This document shows, piece after piece, positions 35,137-41,887 of a stretch of 64,000 nucleotides of DNA. The DNA comes from a virus. The stretch spans positions 124,001 through 188,000 of IMG/VR virus record IMGVR_UViG_3300042888_002988, one strand, 5' to 3'. A program made the translations under genes and the position numbers. Positions within the stretch are counted from its first letter, which is position 1; each line of letters begins with the position of its first letter. The notes beneath the pieces were generated by a model. The model saw only the letters and a list, made by a program, of their open reading frames with translations. It did not search any database and had not been told where the DNA came from.

Positions 35137-37113
35137 TCACCCGCCCACGTAGCCGCCATCGAACATGTCGCCCATCCGGGTGCCAAGGTCGTTGGGGATC
35201 GCGATGCCAAACATGGTCCGCAGCTCGTCCATGATCTGCTTGTTCGGGATCAGCGGCTCCTGGTTCACGATGCGCTTCATCATGCAGGCGTAGTTGGTGG
35301 CCATCAGGAAGTCATCCGCCCGAGCCCCGTGCTTGATGTAGCGCATGATCGTCCGGCCCGAGGGCGCCTCGGTGATGTTCCGGCGGACGTTCAAGCAGTC
35401 CAGAGCAAACGAGCTGGAGTCATCCCACCGCGGCCAGGTGATCATCCCGTCCTTGATGTCGGCCAGCACGGCTGAGATCGAGTCCGACCGGTGAAGCGAC
35501 ATGATGTTCGACTCCGGGTGTGGAATGCGATCGAGCATCAGCTTGGTGTCGGTGTATTGGAAGTGGATCAGCATGTTTGTGGGGATCGCGCCGCAGTCCC
35601 GCATGAAGGCATTGTAGTAAGCGCCTCCGCCGTTGTCGGTGCCCATGGCGAACGACTTGAACCGGTTGTGGGCGGCCACGATGGTCTGAGCGACATCGCG
35701 GTAATTCATCCCAGCGTAGCGGTGAGCGTAGAGCAGGTCCATCCGACCCTCAGGAGTCATCCCGTAGATCACGTGCACCGTGTAGGAGAGCTTCGACCGG
35801 TAGGCCGGCTCCCAGTCAGAACCTCCCCAGTCGACGCCGGAGAACACCCTGGTGTAGCGCACGGTCTCCTCGAAGTAATCCGACTGGGTCTTCTTGAAGG
35901 TCTTGTCGGTGCAGCACTTCTTCAGATCCGCCTCGCTGAGCTCGGTCATCCCGGACTCCACCGCGATTCCCCAGATTTCCTGGAGGAACTTTTTGAACTG
36001 ACCATTCTGGGTATACCGTTGGTAATACTGCCAGATGTCCATGAAGCGCTTGCCCTGCGCATACTCCGGCACGATCACCTGCGGAAGGTGGAAGCTCGGC
36101 ATGTTGACGTTGAGCCTTGATCGATCCTCGTGGACGAACTCGCCGGCCATCGGGTTGAGCTTGATATGCTTGTTGTCCGGGCAGCGCAGGCCTTCCGGTG
36201 AGACCATCATGTTCGGAATGATTTCCGGATCCCCCAGGGAGTGGAACTTCTTCGGGCAGGAACAGGGGATGTGCCATACGCCACGGCTGCCTAGCCGATA
36301 CTGTGCTTCGAGGCAGGTATCGAGGTCCTTGGAGGTGCCGGCGAAGATGGTGAGCCGGTCGTCGGGGAAGGCTTTCTGGACCTGCTCGATCTCAGGTAAA
36401 TGCTCGGCATCGAAATCCTGCGCTTCGTCTATCAGGACTGATGGAACCGAGTTGCCCCGAATTTTACTGGGGTCAGTTAGAATGTGCATTAACTTCAGAG
36501 AACCGCCGGACGGTGCCTCTTTGTAATACATGTTATTGCGGTAGCCGCGGCTCGCAAAGTAGGACGGAGGACATACTGATCCGCGCTGCATGTCGAGCAT
36601 TTTATCAGCGATCGTCTTGCTCTGCTCCTTGAGCGGAGTCAGGTAAATCGCGCGGTAGTTCGGGAACACGCAGAACTTGAGAAGCTCCGCTCCGCACAGC
36701 CCAGTCGAATTATGACTGGCGATCCCGGACGTGAAATACGTGTGCTCTTTGGAATCCACCCGCAGATCGAACAGCTCGCGCAGTTCCCCCAGGGGCTCGC
36801 AGCTGGTGACCATCTGCCAATCGTGCTCAGTCAATACCCAGTCACCCACCAGGATCTGATCCACCTGCGTGAAGCCACTCGTCCCGTTCACCAAATGCTT
36901 GCCGGCGCACTCCAGCGTGAATTCACGCGTCTGGAGTCGCCATACCGGCATGGGAATAGTGCGATAGGCATGTGTGACTTTTACAAAACCACCCCCAGGA
37001 GCGGCGACTTTTATGTCAAGATGCTCCAAGGATCGTTCCTCAGCTATTTCGTTTTCCAGCAGCACGGAGTCCACCGTAAGCCGCGAACGGAGCAGCGTCA
37101 AGATGATGACCAC
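35137..37113 (-). CDS. terL: Large terminase C-terminal half with C-intein
   Basis: This 658-residue precursor would contribute the C-terminal part of the ATPase-nuclease that packages DNA. Residues 1 to about 135 are a C-intein: TLECAGKHLVNG and VGDWV form block B-like text, and FDLRVDSKEHTYFTSGIASH then N135 form blocks F and G. Ser136 is the +1 residue. The extein resumes STGLCGAELLKF, completing Walker A begun in the other half. VLIDEAQDF is Walker B. SGVDWGGS, GTDNGGGAYYNAF and ADDFLMATNY supply nuclease Asp residues. Start is GTG at 37113, though a later GTG is possible. The N-half lies upstream at 38170-38601, with an unrelated gene between. Confidence 0.85.
   Translation of the reverse strand: MVIILTLLRSRLTVDSVLLENEIAEERSLEHLDIKVAAPGGGFVKVTHAYRTIPMPVWRLQTREFTLECAGKHLVNGTSGFTQVDQILVGDWVLTEHDWQMVTSCEPLGELRELFDLRVDSKEHTYFTSGIASHNSTGLCGAELLKFCVFPNYRAIYLTPLKEQSKTIADKMLDMQRGSVCPPSYFASRGYRNNMYYKEAPSGGSLKLMHILTDPSKIRGNSVPSVLIDEAQDFDAEHLPEIEQVQKAFPDDRLTIFAGTSKDLDTCLEAQYRLGSRGVWHIPCSCPKKFHSLGDPEIIPNMMVSPEGLRCPDNKHIKLNPMAGEFVHEDRSRLNVNMPSFHLPQVIVPEYAQGKRFMDIWQYYQRYTQNGQFKKFLQEIWGIAVESGMTELSEADLKKCCTDKTFKKTQSDYFEETVRYTRVFSGVDWGGSDWEPAYRSKLSYTVHVIYGMTPEGRMDLLYAHRYAGMNYRDVAQTIVAAHNRFKSFAMGTDNGGGAYYNAFMRDCGAIPTNMLIHFQYTDTKLMLDRIPHPESNIMSLHRSDSISAVLADIKDGMITWPRWDDSSSFALDCLNVRRNITEAPSGRTIMRYIKHGARADDFLMATNYACMMKRIVNQEPLIPNKQIMDELRTMFGIAIPNDLGTRMGDMFDGGYVGG
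36709..37113 (-). other. C-intein (IntC) segment
   Basis: Codons for about 135 residues end at Asn (36709-36711), directly before the +1 Ser. The His-Asn end, the block B and block F/G text and a Walker A interruption identify it. It has no endonuclease domain. It resembles the atypically split terminase inteins known from environmental viruses, such as AceL-TerL, in which the N part is very short. Confidence 0.85.
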
Positions 37114-37304
37114 GCAAGCAGATGCGGCGTGGTGTCACTTATAAAGCGCAGGAAGAACGGCTCGCGCTGGAGCGACCGTGCGCACCAATCCCCATTACGG
37201 ACGAAGGGGGCGCCGCATGTTTCCATAGGCTTGCAGCCTACTCATGCCGTGTTATTGTCGTCCTCAGCCACACATTGAACGCTACCCAACCACTACCCAC
37301 ACAC
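37114..37304. promoter_or_regulatory. Divergent region between terminase half and inserted gene
   Basis: About 190 bases separate the minus-strand start at 37113 from the + start at 37305. An in-frame extension of the + gene covers it but is less likely coding. It contains tataaa at about 37140 and an A/C-rich leader. It presumably holds promoters for one or both genes. Confidence 0.4.
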
Positions 37305-38189
37305 ATGCAATGGGCTCCTCGCCCAGCTCCCTACCTGCCCGGGCTTCACAGCGCCCAGGCGACGAACAGCAACGAGCGGATACCGTTCGTCTCTGTGTAT
37401 CGCACCAAAGCCAAGGCCGCAGCGGATTGGATCCGTGGCTGCAAGCTTGCCACCGGCACATCCTCGTTCTTCCTGCGCAGCGACGAGCAGGACGTGAAGC
37501 TCTACGATTACCGCGGCAGGTTCGTGAAGAACCTGGAGGCACCCACGTTCAAGGCCACGCCGGAGCTCGAAGACAGCATCCCAGTGGATCGCGATTTCAT
37601 GGTGCATGAGGCGCGGGAGGCCACCAAGCAGCCTCAGCTGTCGCTGCTCGTCTGCGCGGAAGACCACGCCGGCGCCAGCGCTGCCGACCATTCGAACTTC
37701 GTCATTGTCTGCAGGCGCATGCTCATCGAGGCCTCCGCCGCGGACCTGGAGCATTTCTATGTAGTGGAGAGCCAGCGCTGGCCGTGCCGCATGACGGGCA
37801 TCTACGCAAACGTCTCCGCGCTGTCGCCGGCCATGCAGGACATCTACCTGGAGCGATTCAAGTGGCTCAGCAACAGCTGGCCGCTGAATGCCCGGCACCA
37901 CCTGGACATGCTGGCCGACCGGCTGGTGCGATCCAGGTCGCGCTACGTGACCGACCTACTGCAGGACTGCGGACACGCCGCCCGTATGCCGCAGGACCTG
38001 ATTCTGACCCTGCAGTCGAAGTGGATGCTGGCGTCGCCGGGATCCAAGTATCGGTTCGCGCAGCACTTGGTGGAGACGCTCCGGGAAGGTCTGCTGTTCG
38101 AAATCAACCAGGCTGAGGTGTTCGCGCCGTCCATCGTGGACAGCCACGGGGCGGCGGTCGTCAAGGAATTCAGGCAAATCCTGCGCTGA
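37305..38189 (+). CDS. Unknown protein inserted within the split terminase
   Basis: This 294-residue protein is encoded opposite to the two terminase halves and lies between them; its last 20 bases overlap the end of the N-half. The ATG at 37305 follows the A/C-rich leader caaccactacccacacac, like other genes here. The sequence has no HNH, GIY-YIG, LAGLIDADG or VSR-like motif that I can see. In other fractured genes the gap holds a free homing endonuclease, so this could be a new nuclease family or an unrelated passenger. It has mixed helical content and several Cys. Function unknown. Confidence 0.65.
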   Translation: MQWAPRPAPYLPGLHSAQATNSNERIPFVSVYRTKAKAAADWIRGCKLATGTSSFFLRSDEQDVKLYDYRGRFVKNLEAPTFKATPELEDSIPVDRDFMVHEAREATKQPQLSLLVCAEDHAGASAADHSNFVIVCRRMLIEASAADLEHFYVVESQRWPCRMTGIYANVSALSPAMQDIYLERFKWLSNSWPLNARHHLDMLADRLVRSRSRYVTDLLQDCGHAARMPQDLILTLQSKWMLASPGSKYRFAQHLVETLREGLLFEINQAEVFAPSIVDSHGAAVVKEFRQILR

Positions 38190-38268
38190 CCGGCAGTCCC
38201 TGATCGAAAATTGCGCGCAGAGTCACACGTCCGTGATTGGTCTCCACGGGCGTGTCGCCGTCGGCGCA
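38170..38268 (-). other. N-intein (IntN), 32 residues
   Basis: The segment runs from Cys112 (codon 38266-38268) to the stop. The very short length, the block A sequence and insertion inside a P-loop fit atypically split terminase inteins. Confidence 0.85.
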
Positions 38269-38601
38269 CTTGCCCACCTGCCGGCCCGCTTTCAGGGTGA
38301 TCACACTGCCCGGGGTCATGGCTGTCATGGCGAACATGAAGGGGCGGGAGCTGAAATCCAGTGGTGTGTCGAACGGATACCTGGGGAAGAACCTGGGGAT
38401 CAGCAGACCGAAGTTGAAACCGCACAGCGGCAGCAAAGCACCCTCGGCATCCATGATGTCCTGGCGAGTGGCCTTGCCATTTGAGTAGTCCGCTGATACT
38501 GTGTCGATGCGCTTCATGGCGGCGGTGACCAACGCCGCCTGCTGGGGGTCCTTCCTCAGCTCGCTGATGAGGTCATAAACAAATTTACCTTGTGCCGCCA
38601 T
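38170..38601 (-). CDS. terL: Large terminase N-terminal half with N-intein
   Basis: This 143-residue precursor has an N-extein (1-111) that ends in LKAGRQVGK, the first part of the Walker A motif. Cys112 begins CADGDTPVETNHGRV, a typical intein block A. Only 32 intein residues follow before the stop (38170-38172). Splicing with the C half would give GRQVGK-STGLCG, a complete Walker A, and a terminase of about 634 residues. Neither half can work alone. Its start codon at 38601 overlaps the start of a + strand ORF at 38600 (shared CATG), so regulation of the two may be linked. Confidence 0.88.
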   Translation of the reverse strand: MAAQGKFVYDLISELRKDPQQAALVTAAMKRIDTVSADYSNGKATRQDIMDAEGALLPLCGFNFGLLIPRFFPRYPFDTPLDFSSRPFMFAMTAMTPGSVITLKAGRQVGKCADGDTPVETNHGRVTLRAIFDQGLPVSAGFA

Positions 38602-38791
38602 GCCTGAATCTAAATCTACTGTGTTGCTGGAGAATGAGCGAGCTGACCGCTTCGGCTCGGCCCGCGCAGGAGCTTACTTGATCTGGACACGCGAGCAAGG
38701 GGAGAAACTACGAGAAATTCAAGATGAGCAATCCCAACCAGAACCCGAATCCCCAACCGCCCAAGAAATCCGCCAAAAATTCAACTCCTGA
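38600..38791 (+). CDS. Small ORF divergent from terminase N-half
   Basis: This 63-residue ORF starts in the CATG shared with the minus-strand terminase start, so there is no space for a separate leader. It overlaps the next gene by 68 bases in another frame. The middle (AGAYLIWTREQGEKLREIQ) looks protein-like. Real expression is uncertain. Confidence 0.4.
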   Translation: MPESKSTVLLENERADRFGSARAGAYLIWTREQGEKLREIQDEQSQPEPESPTAQEIRQKFNS

Positions 38792-39368
38792 AACACCGGA
38801 GACGCCGCCCGATCCCGCGTTGCTCGCCATGGCCGCTTTGCAGCAGGCTATGGAGGTCATCCAGGACTCGCGCAAAGTCATCCAGGACGCCAGCGAGCTG
38901 AACGACCGAATGCTGGAGCGTGAGAAACCGCTCATTGATTTCCACGAGGCCATCGAAGGCACCACCGAGAACGACATGCGTATCTGGTGGGACGTCCGCG
39001 TCATCCGCGGGCGCAACACGCCTTTCACCCAGAGCACCGGCACTTCCTACCTGCCGGGCTTGCTGAGCGACAAGCTCAGGCAGCACGCCATCGCGACGAT
39101 CCAGCAGGAGATCAACGACAAGATCGCGGCCCCCATCGGCTCGGCCTTCATGGAGGAAACCGAGCGCGTGACCATCGCCAACACGAGCCGTATCGCCAAC
39201 CGTCCGCTCGTGGACCACGAAGACGGCGCTTCGCTGTTGCCGGCCCCGGACGCCGACGGAGGCTCCTCGAAGCTGCTGAGCATGGCTCGGGAGCACGAGG
39301 AGGAGACCGCCAAGAATGCGGACGTTTACGTTCCGGAAGACGACGAGGAGGAGGATGACCATGCGTGA
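38724..39368 (+). CDS. Soluble protein with Pro/Asn-rich start
   Basis: This 214-residue protein starts MSNPNQNPNPQPPKKS, a disordered lead. A helical middle follows, then a domain with IWWDVRVIRGRNTPF and a very acidic tail (EDDEEEDDHA). It resembles an accessory replication or packaging protein only in general character. The stop overlaps the RNase H-like gene, whose start is preceded by gaggaggagg inside this coding region. Confidence 0.6.
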   Translation: MSNPNQNPNPQPPKKSAKNSTPETPETPPDPALLAMAALQQAMEVIQDSRKVIQDASELNDRMLEREKPLIDFHEAIEGTTENDMRIWWDVRVIRGRNTPFTQSTGTSYLPGLLSDKLRQHAIATIQQEINDKIAAPIGSAFMEETERVTIANTSRIANRPLVDHEDGASLLPAPDADGGSSKLLSMAREHEEETAKNADVYVPEDDEEEDDHA

Positions 39369-40143
39369 TCCTAACCAGGACGCATGGAACAAACACGAAT
39401 GGCGAAAAGAAACAACTTGGTGGGACTTGCTGGAAGTCGACACCGAGCTGGTAGGTAAAAATTACGCCGACGTGTTTGAGTGGCTGGAGGAGGTCGCCCC
39501 CGATCCCTACGAGCATGACTACATCCTCTACACGGACGGCTCCGGCTGCACCGAAGGCTGGGGAGGATACGCCGCTGTCTGGGAAAGGATTGACCTCCTG
39601 GGTCAATTCCGGGCGCCGATATCCACGGGGTTGCTGGTATCCAGCACGTATGGCTCCACCGTCCAGCGGTGCGAGTTCAATGCCTTGCTGGACGGCGTGC
39701 ACGCCATCCTCACTGAACGTGGGCGCGAGCTGCAGGAGCAGGCCAAGTTGGTCAAGGATGACGAGCTGCTCTACCGATTAGGGACGCAGGGAATCCTAAA
39801 CCAGTTCACAGGGCCCGACCGGATATCGATACTTTGGTATACCGACCGTGCCAACCTCGCACAATCGATGCTGCACGACGAGGCGGGTGATCCGCTGTTC
39901 TCACGCGGCAAAGAACGTGACCTGTGGCTTCGCTGGTCGTTCATGGCCAAACACGTCTGCCTCACACCCATGTGCCGTCCGCGGAACGTGGTGGCCGGGC
40001 AGGCGCTCTGCGACAACCTAGCCGGGCAAGCGCGTGCGCTGCTCAAAGGAGCTCAAGAATCAATGGCCGCGGCTACCTCCGCGGCCCAACTATATCCAAT
40101 CGAATCATGGCAAACCAAGCAACCCCAGACAGCGATCTTCTGA
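39361..40143 (+). CDS. RNase H-like nuclease
   Basis: This 260-residue protein contains an RNase H fold that would degrade RNA in RNA-DNA hybrids or act on related substrates. YILYTDGSGCTEGWGGYA at about 54-71 gives the first catalytic Asp and the second-strand glycines. RCEFNALLDGVHAIL at about 101-115 gives the catalytic Glu helix. SILWYTDRANLAQSML at about 155-170 gives a third acidic residue. An N-terminal extension of about 50 residues precedes the fold. ATG at 39361 is favoured; 39355 is also in frame. It may remove RNA primers in the phage replication fork. Confidence 0.75.
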   Translation: MRDPNQDAWNKHEWRKETTWWDLLEVDTELVGKNYADVFEWLEEVAPDPYEHDYILYTDGSGCTEGWGGYAAVWERIDLLGQFRAPISTGLLVSSTYGSTVQRCEFNALLDGVHAILTERGRELQEQAKLVKDDELLYRLGTQGILNQFTGPDRISILWYTDRANLAQSMLHDEAGDPLFSRGKERDLWLRWSFMAKHVCLTPMCRPRNVVAGQALCDNLAGQARALLKGAQESMAAATSAAQLYPIESWQTKQPQTAIF

Positions 40144-41312
40144 TCGCCCACATCGGTGACACGCACTTGCGCGACACTCAATATGCCACCAGCCGGCGAG
40201 GGCTGGACTTCTTCGAGGGCTTTGCGCACGCGGTTCAAATCGCGTGCCGCTACGCCGACATCGTGGTCATCACCGGAGACATCTTCGACCGGCCGCGGCC
40301 GAGCCCGAAGGTCATCGGACAGCTCATGCAGATCGATCAGATCCTGCAGCGGGCCGGCAAGGTGGCGCTCGCCATCACCGGCAACCACGACTGGAGCGAT
40401 CCGACCTGGCTGCAGACCCTATTCCCCGGGCGCAGTCCTCGGGAGGGCGGCACCGGTCCTTGCTTCCTGGCAGACGACGCGTCCGGTATCATCCCCATCG
40501 ACGACGCCGAGCTGACCTTCCGCGGTTACAAGTTCGCGGGGCTGGTCCCTCACTCGGCCGGCACGTTCAGGGCTTCCCTGGCCGACATCACCGTGCGGGT
40601 GCGGGAGGCGGACGTGGTGCTGTTTCACGGGCTGGTCGACGGCGTGGTGAAGTTCCCCATCCACTTCGCCGATCCGCTGCACGTGCGCGAATTCCCCATC
40701 TCCAGGAACAACAAGGCCTGGTTGCTGGGTGACGTTCACTTGCAGGGGTTCGTCAGCGTTGATCGTCCCGGCGGCGGGCAGTGCCTCGTCGGCTACCCGG
40801 GGTCCACGGAGATGTGCTCCGCGGCCGAGCCGGTGGAGAAGGCGGTGCCGATCATCCGCCTGACCAAGGACGGCGCCTCGGTGGAGCGCACAGCTTCCTT
40901 CCCGATCCGCCCGTTCATCAAGGCGGAGGTGCGGGACGAGGAGCAGCTCGAAGCGCTCATGAGGCGTATCGAGCCGGTCGCCGATCAGCACCCGGTCGTG
41001 GTCGTGCAGTTCAAGCGTGATCTGCCTCAAACGATCAATCGCCTGCACTCCATGCTGGATGCGCAGCGCGCAGTCATTCGGTGCTACCCGCTGCCGGAGA
41101 CCAAGACCTACACGGAGCGGGAAGTCAGCGACGAAGACGATCAGCACCTCGGTATGGAGCATTTCGTCAGTCGCCGGTTTGACGGCCGCGAGGACTTGCA
41201 GAAGTTCGCGCTGGATCTGCTGGTGCGCGGTGAGAGTGATGCTAACAACCTCATCGCCACGCTGATCGAAACCCGCCTGGCTGCTACAGGTATACGCGAA
41301 GATGAGGAGTAA
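40107..41312 (+). CDS. sbcD: SbcD/Mre11-like nuclease subunit
   Basis: This 401-residue protein has the metallophosphoesterase motifs of SbcD, Mre11 and T4 gp47: HIGDTHLRD at 15-23, DIVVITGDIFD at 51-61, ITGNHDW at 90-96 and VLFHGL further on. It would form a complex with the SbcC-like ATPase encoded at 41888 and resect DNA ends for recombination. The ATG at 40107 is chosen over an upstream start because the longer ORF lies inside the RNase H-like gene. An HNH-like gene separates it from sbcC. Confidence 0.88.
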   Translation: MANQATPDSDLLIAHIGDTHLRDTQYATSRRGLDFFEGFAHAVQIACRYADIVVITGDIFDRPRPSPKVIGQLMQIDQILQRAGKVALAITGNHDWSDPTWLQTLFPGRSPREGGTGPCFLADDASGIIPIDDAELTFRGYKFAGLVPHSAGTFRASLADITVRVREADVVLFHGLVDGVVKFPIHFADPLHVREFPISRNNKAWLLGDVHLQGFVSVDRPGGGQCLVGYPGSTEMCSAAEPVEKAVPIIRLTKDGASVERTASFPIRPFIKAEVRDEEQLEALMRRIEPVADQHPVVVVQFKRDLPQTINRLHSMLDAQRAVIRCYPLPETKTYTEREVSDEDDQHLGMEHFVSRRFDGREDLQKFALDLLVRGESDANNLIATLIETRLAATGIREDEE

Positions 41313-41317
41313 TACGG

Positions 41318-41866
41318 ATGCCCAAGCCCAGTGCCAAGCTGCTCGCAGAAGGATTCTTCGACTTCAAAAAGCACTCCCCTGATGGGAGGTGCTGGGTCAA
41401 AGGATGCCAGCGCGCGTCTCAGCATGACCTGTCGTTGTGCCATATGCATGAGATGCGTCGCTGGCGTGCCAGCAAGAAGAAGACTGCGGATTACTGCACG
41501 TTGCGCGACCATGCGCAGGCGAGGGGCATCAAGTTCGAAATCACGCTGGATTACTGGCGTGGACTGGTGGACGCATTCGGGTTTTACAACAAGGAGAATG
41601 ACGACCTGGTGCTCTCGATCGACCGCGTGGATCCCACGCGCGGCTACGTCGAGGGCAACATGCGCGTCATTACGACAGACCTGAACGTCTACAAATCGCA
41701 CCGGGAGCGATACCTGCCGGAGCACGTGCAGCACATGCTTGAACGCAAGCGTGATCAGCTGCGCGCGGAGCAGGCCAAGTATTTGGCGCTGGACGCCCCC
41801 AACGAAGAGTATTGGGAAGAACCGGACGAGAGCCCGGAAGTAAACGACGATAACTGCCCGTTTTAG
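41318..41866 (+). CDS. HNH-like endonuclease-like protein
   Basis: This 182-residue protein starts five bases after the sbcD stop. CWVKGC at about 25-30, with C-x2-H near 41-44, forms a possible zinc site. LVLSIDRVDPTRGYVEGNMR at about 96-115 is typical of HNH nucleases (SIDR-D-x3-GYV-x-GN). The usual HNH His pair is not obvious. It could be a homing-type endonuclease inserted between sbcD and sbcC, or a structural DNA-binding relative. Function as an active nuclease is uncertain because key residues may be missing. Confidence 0.6.
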   Translation: MPKPSAKLLAEGFFDFKKHSPDGRCWVKGCQRASQHDLSLCHMHEMRRWRASKKKTADYCTLRDHAQARGIKFEITLDYWRGLVDAFGFYNKENDDLVLSIDRVDPTRGYVEGNMRVITTDLNVYKSHRERYLPEHVQHMLERKRDQLRAEQAKYLALDAPNEEYWEEPDESPEVNDDNCPF

Positions 41867-41887
41867 GGCCGCAAACCACACATCACC

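Noticed and set aside
35137-37113. An intein-free terminase with an alternative N-terminus
   Set aside because: The Walker A motif is incomplete in this ORF, and residues just before STGLCG end His-Asn with intein blocks upstream. The missing half with Cys after GRQVGK is present 1 kb upstream.
39924-40106. N-terminal extension of the SbcD-like protein
   Set aside because: The extension lies within the RNase H-like gene in another frame, and the ATG at 40107 places the first motif at the usual distance.
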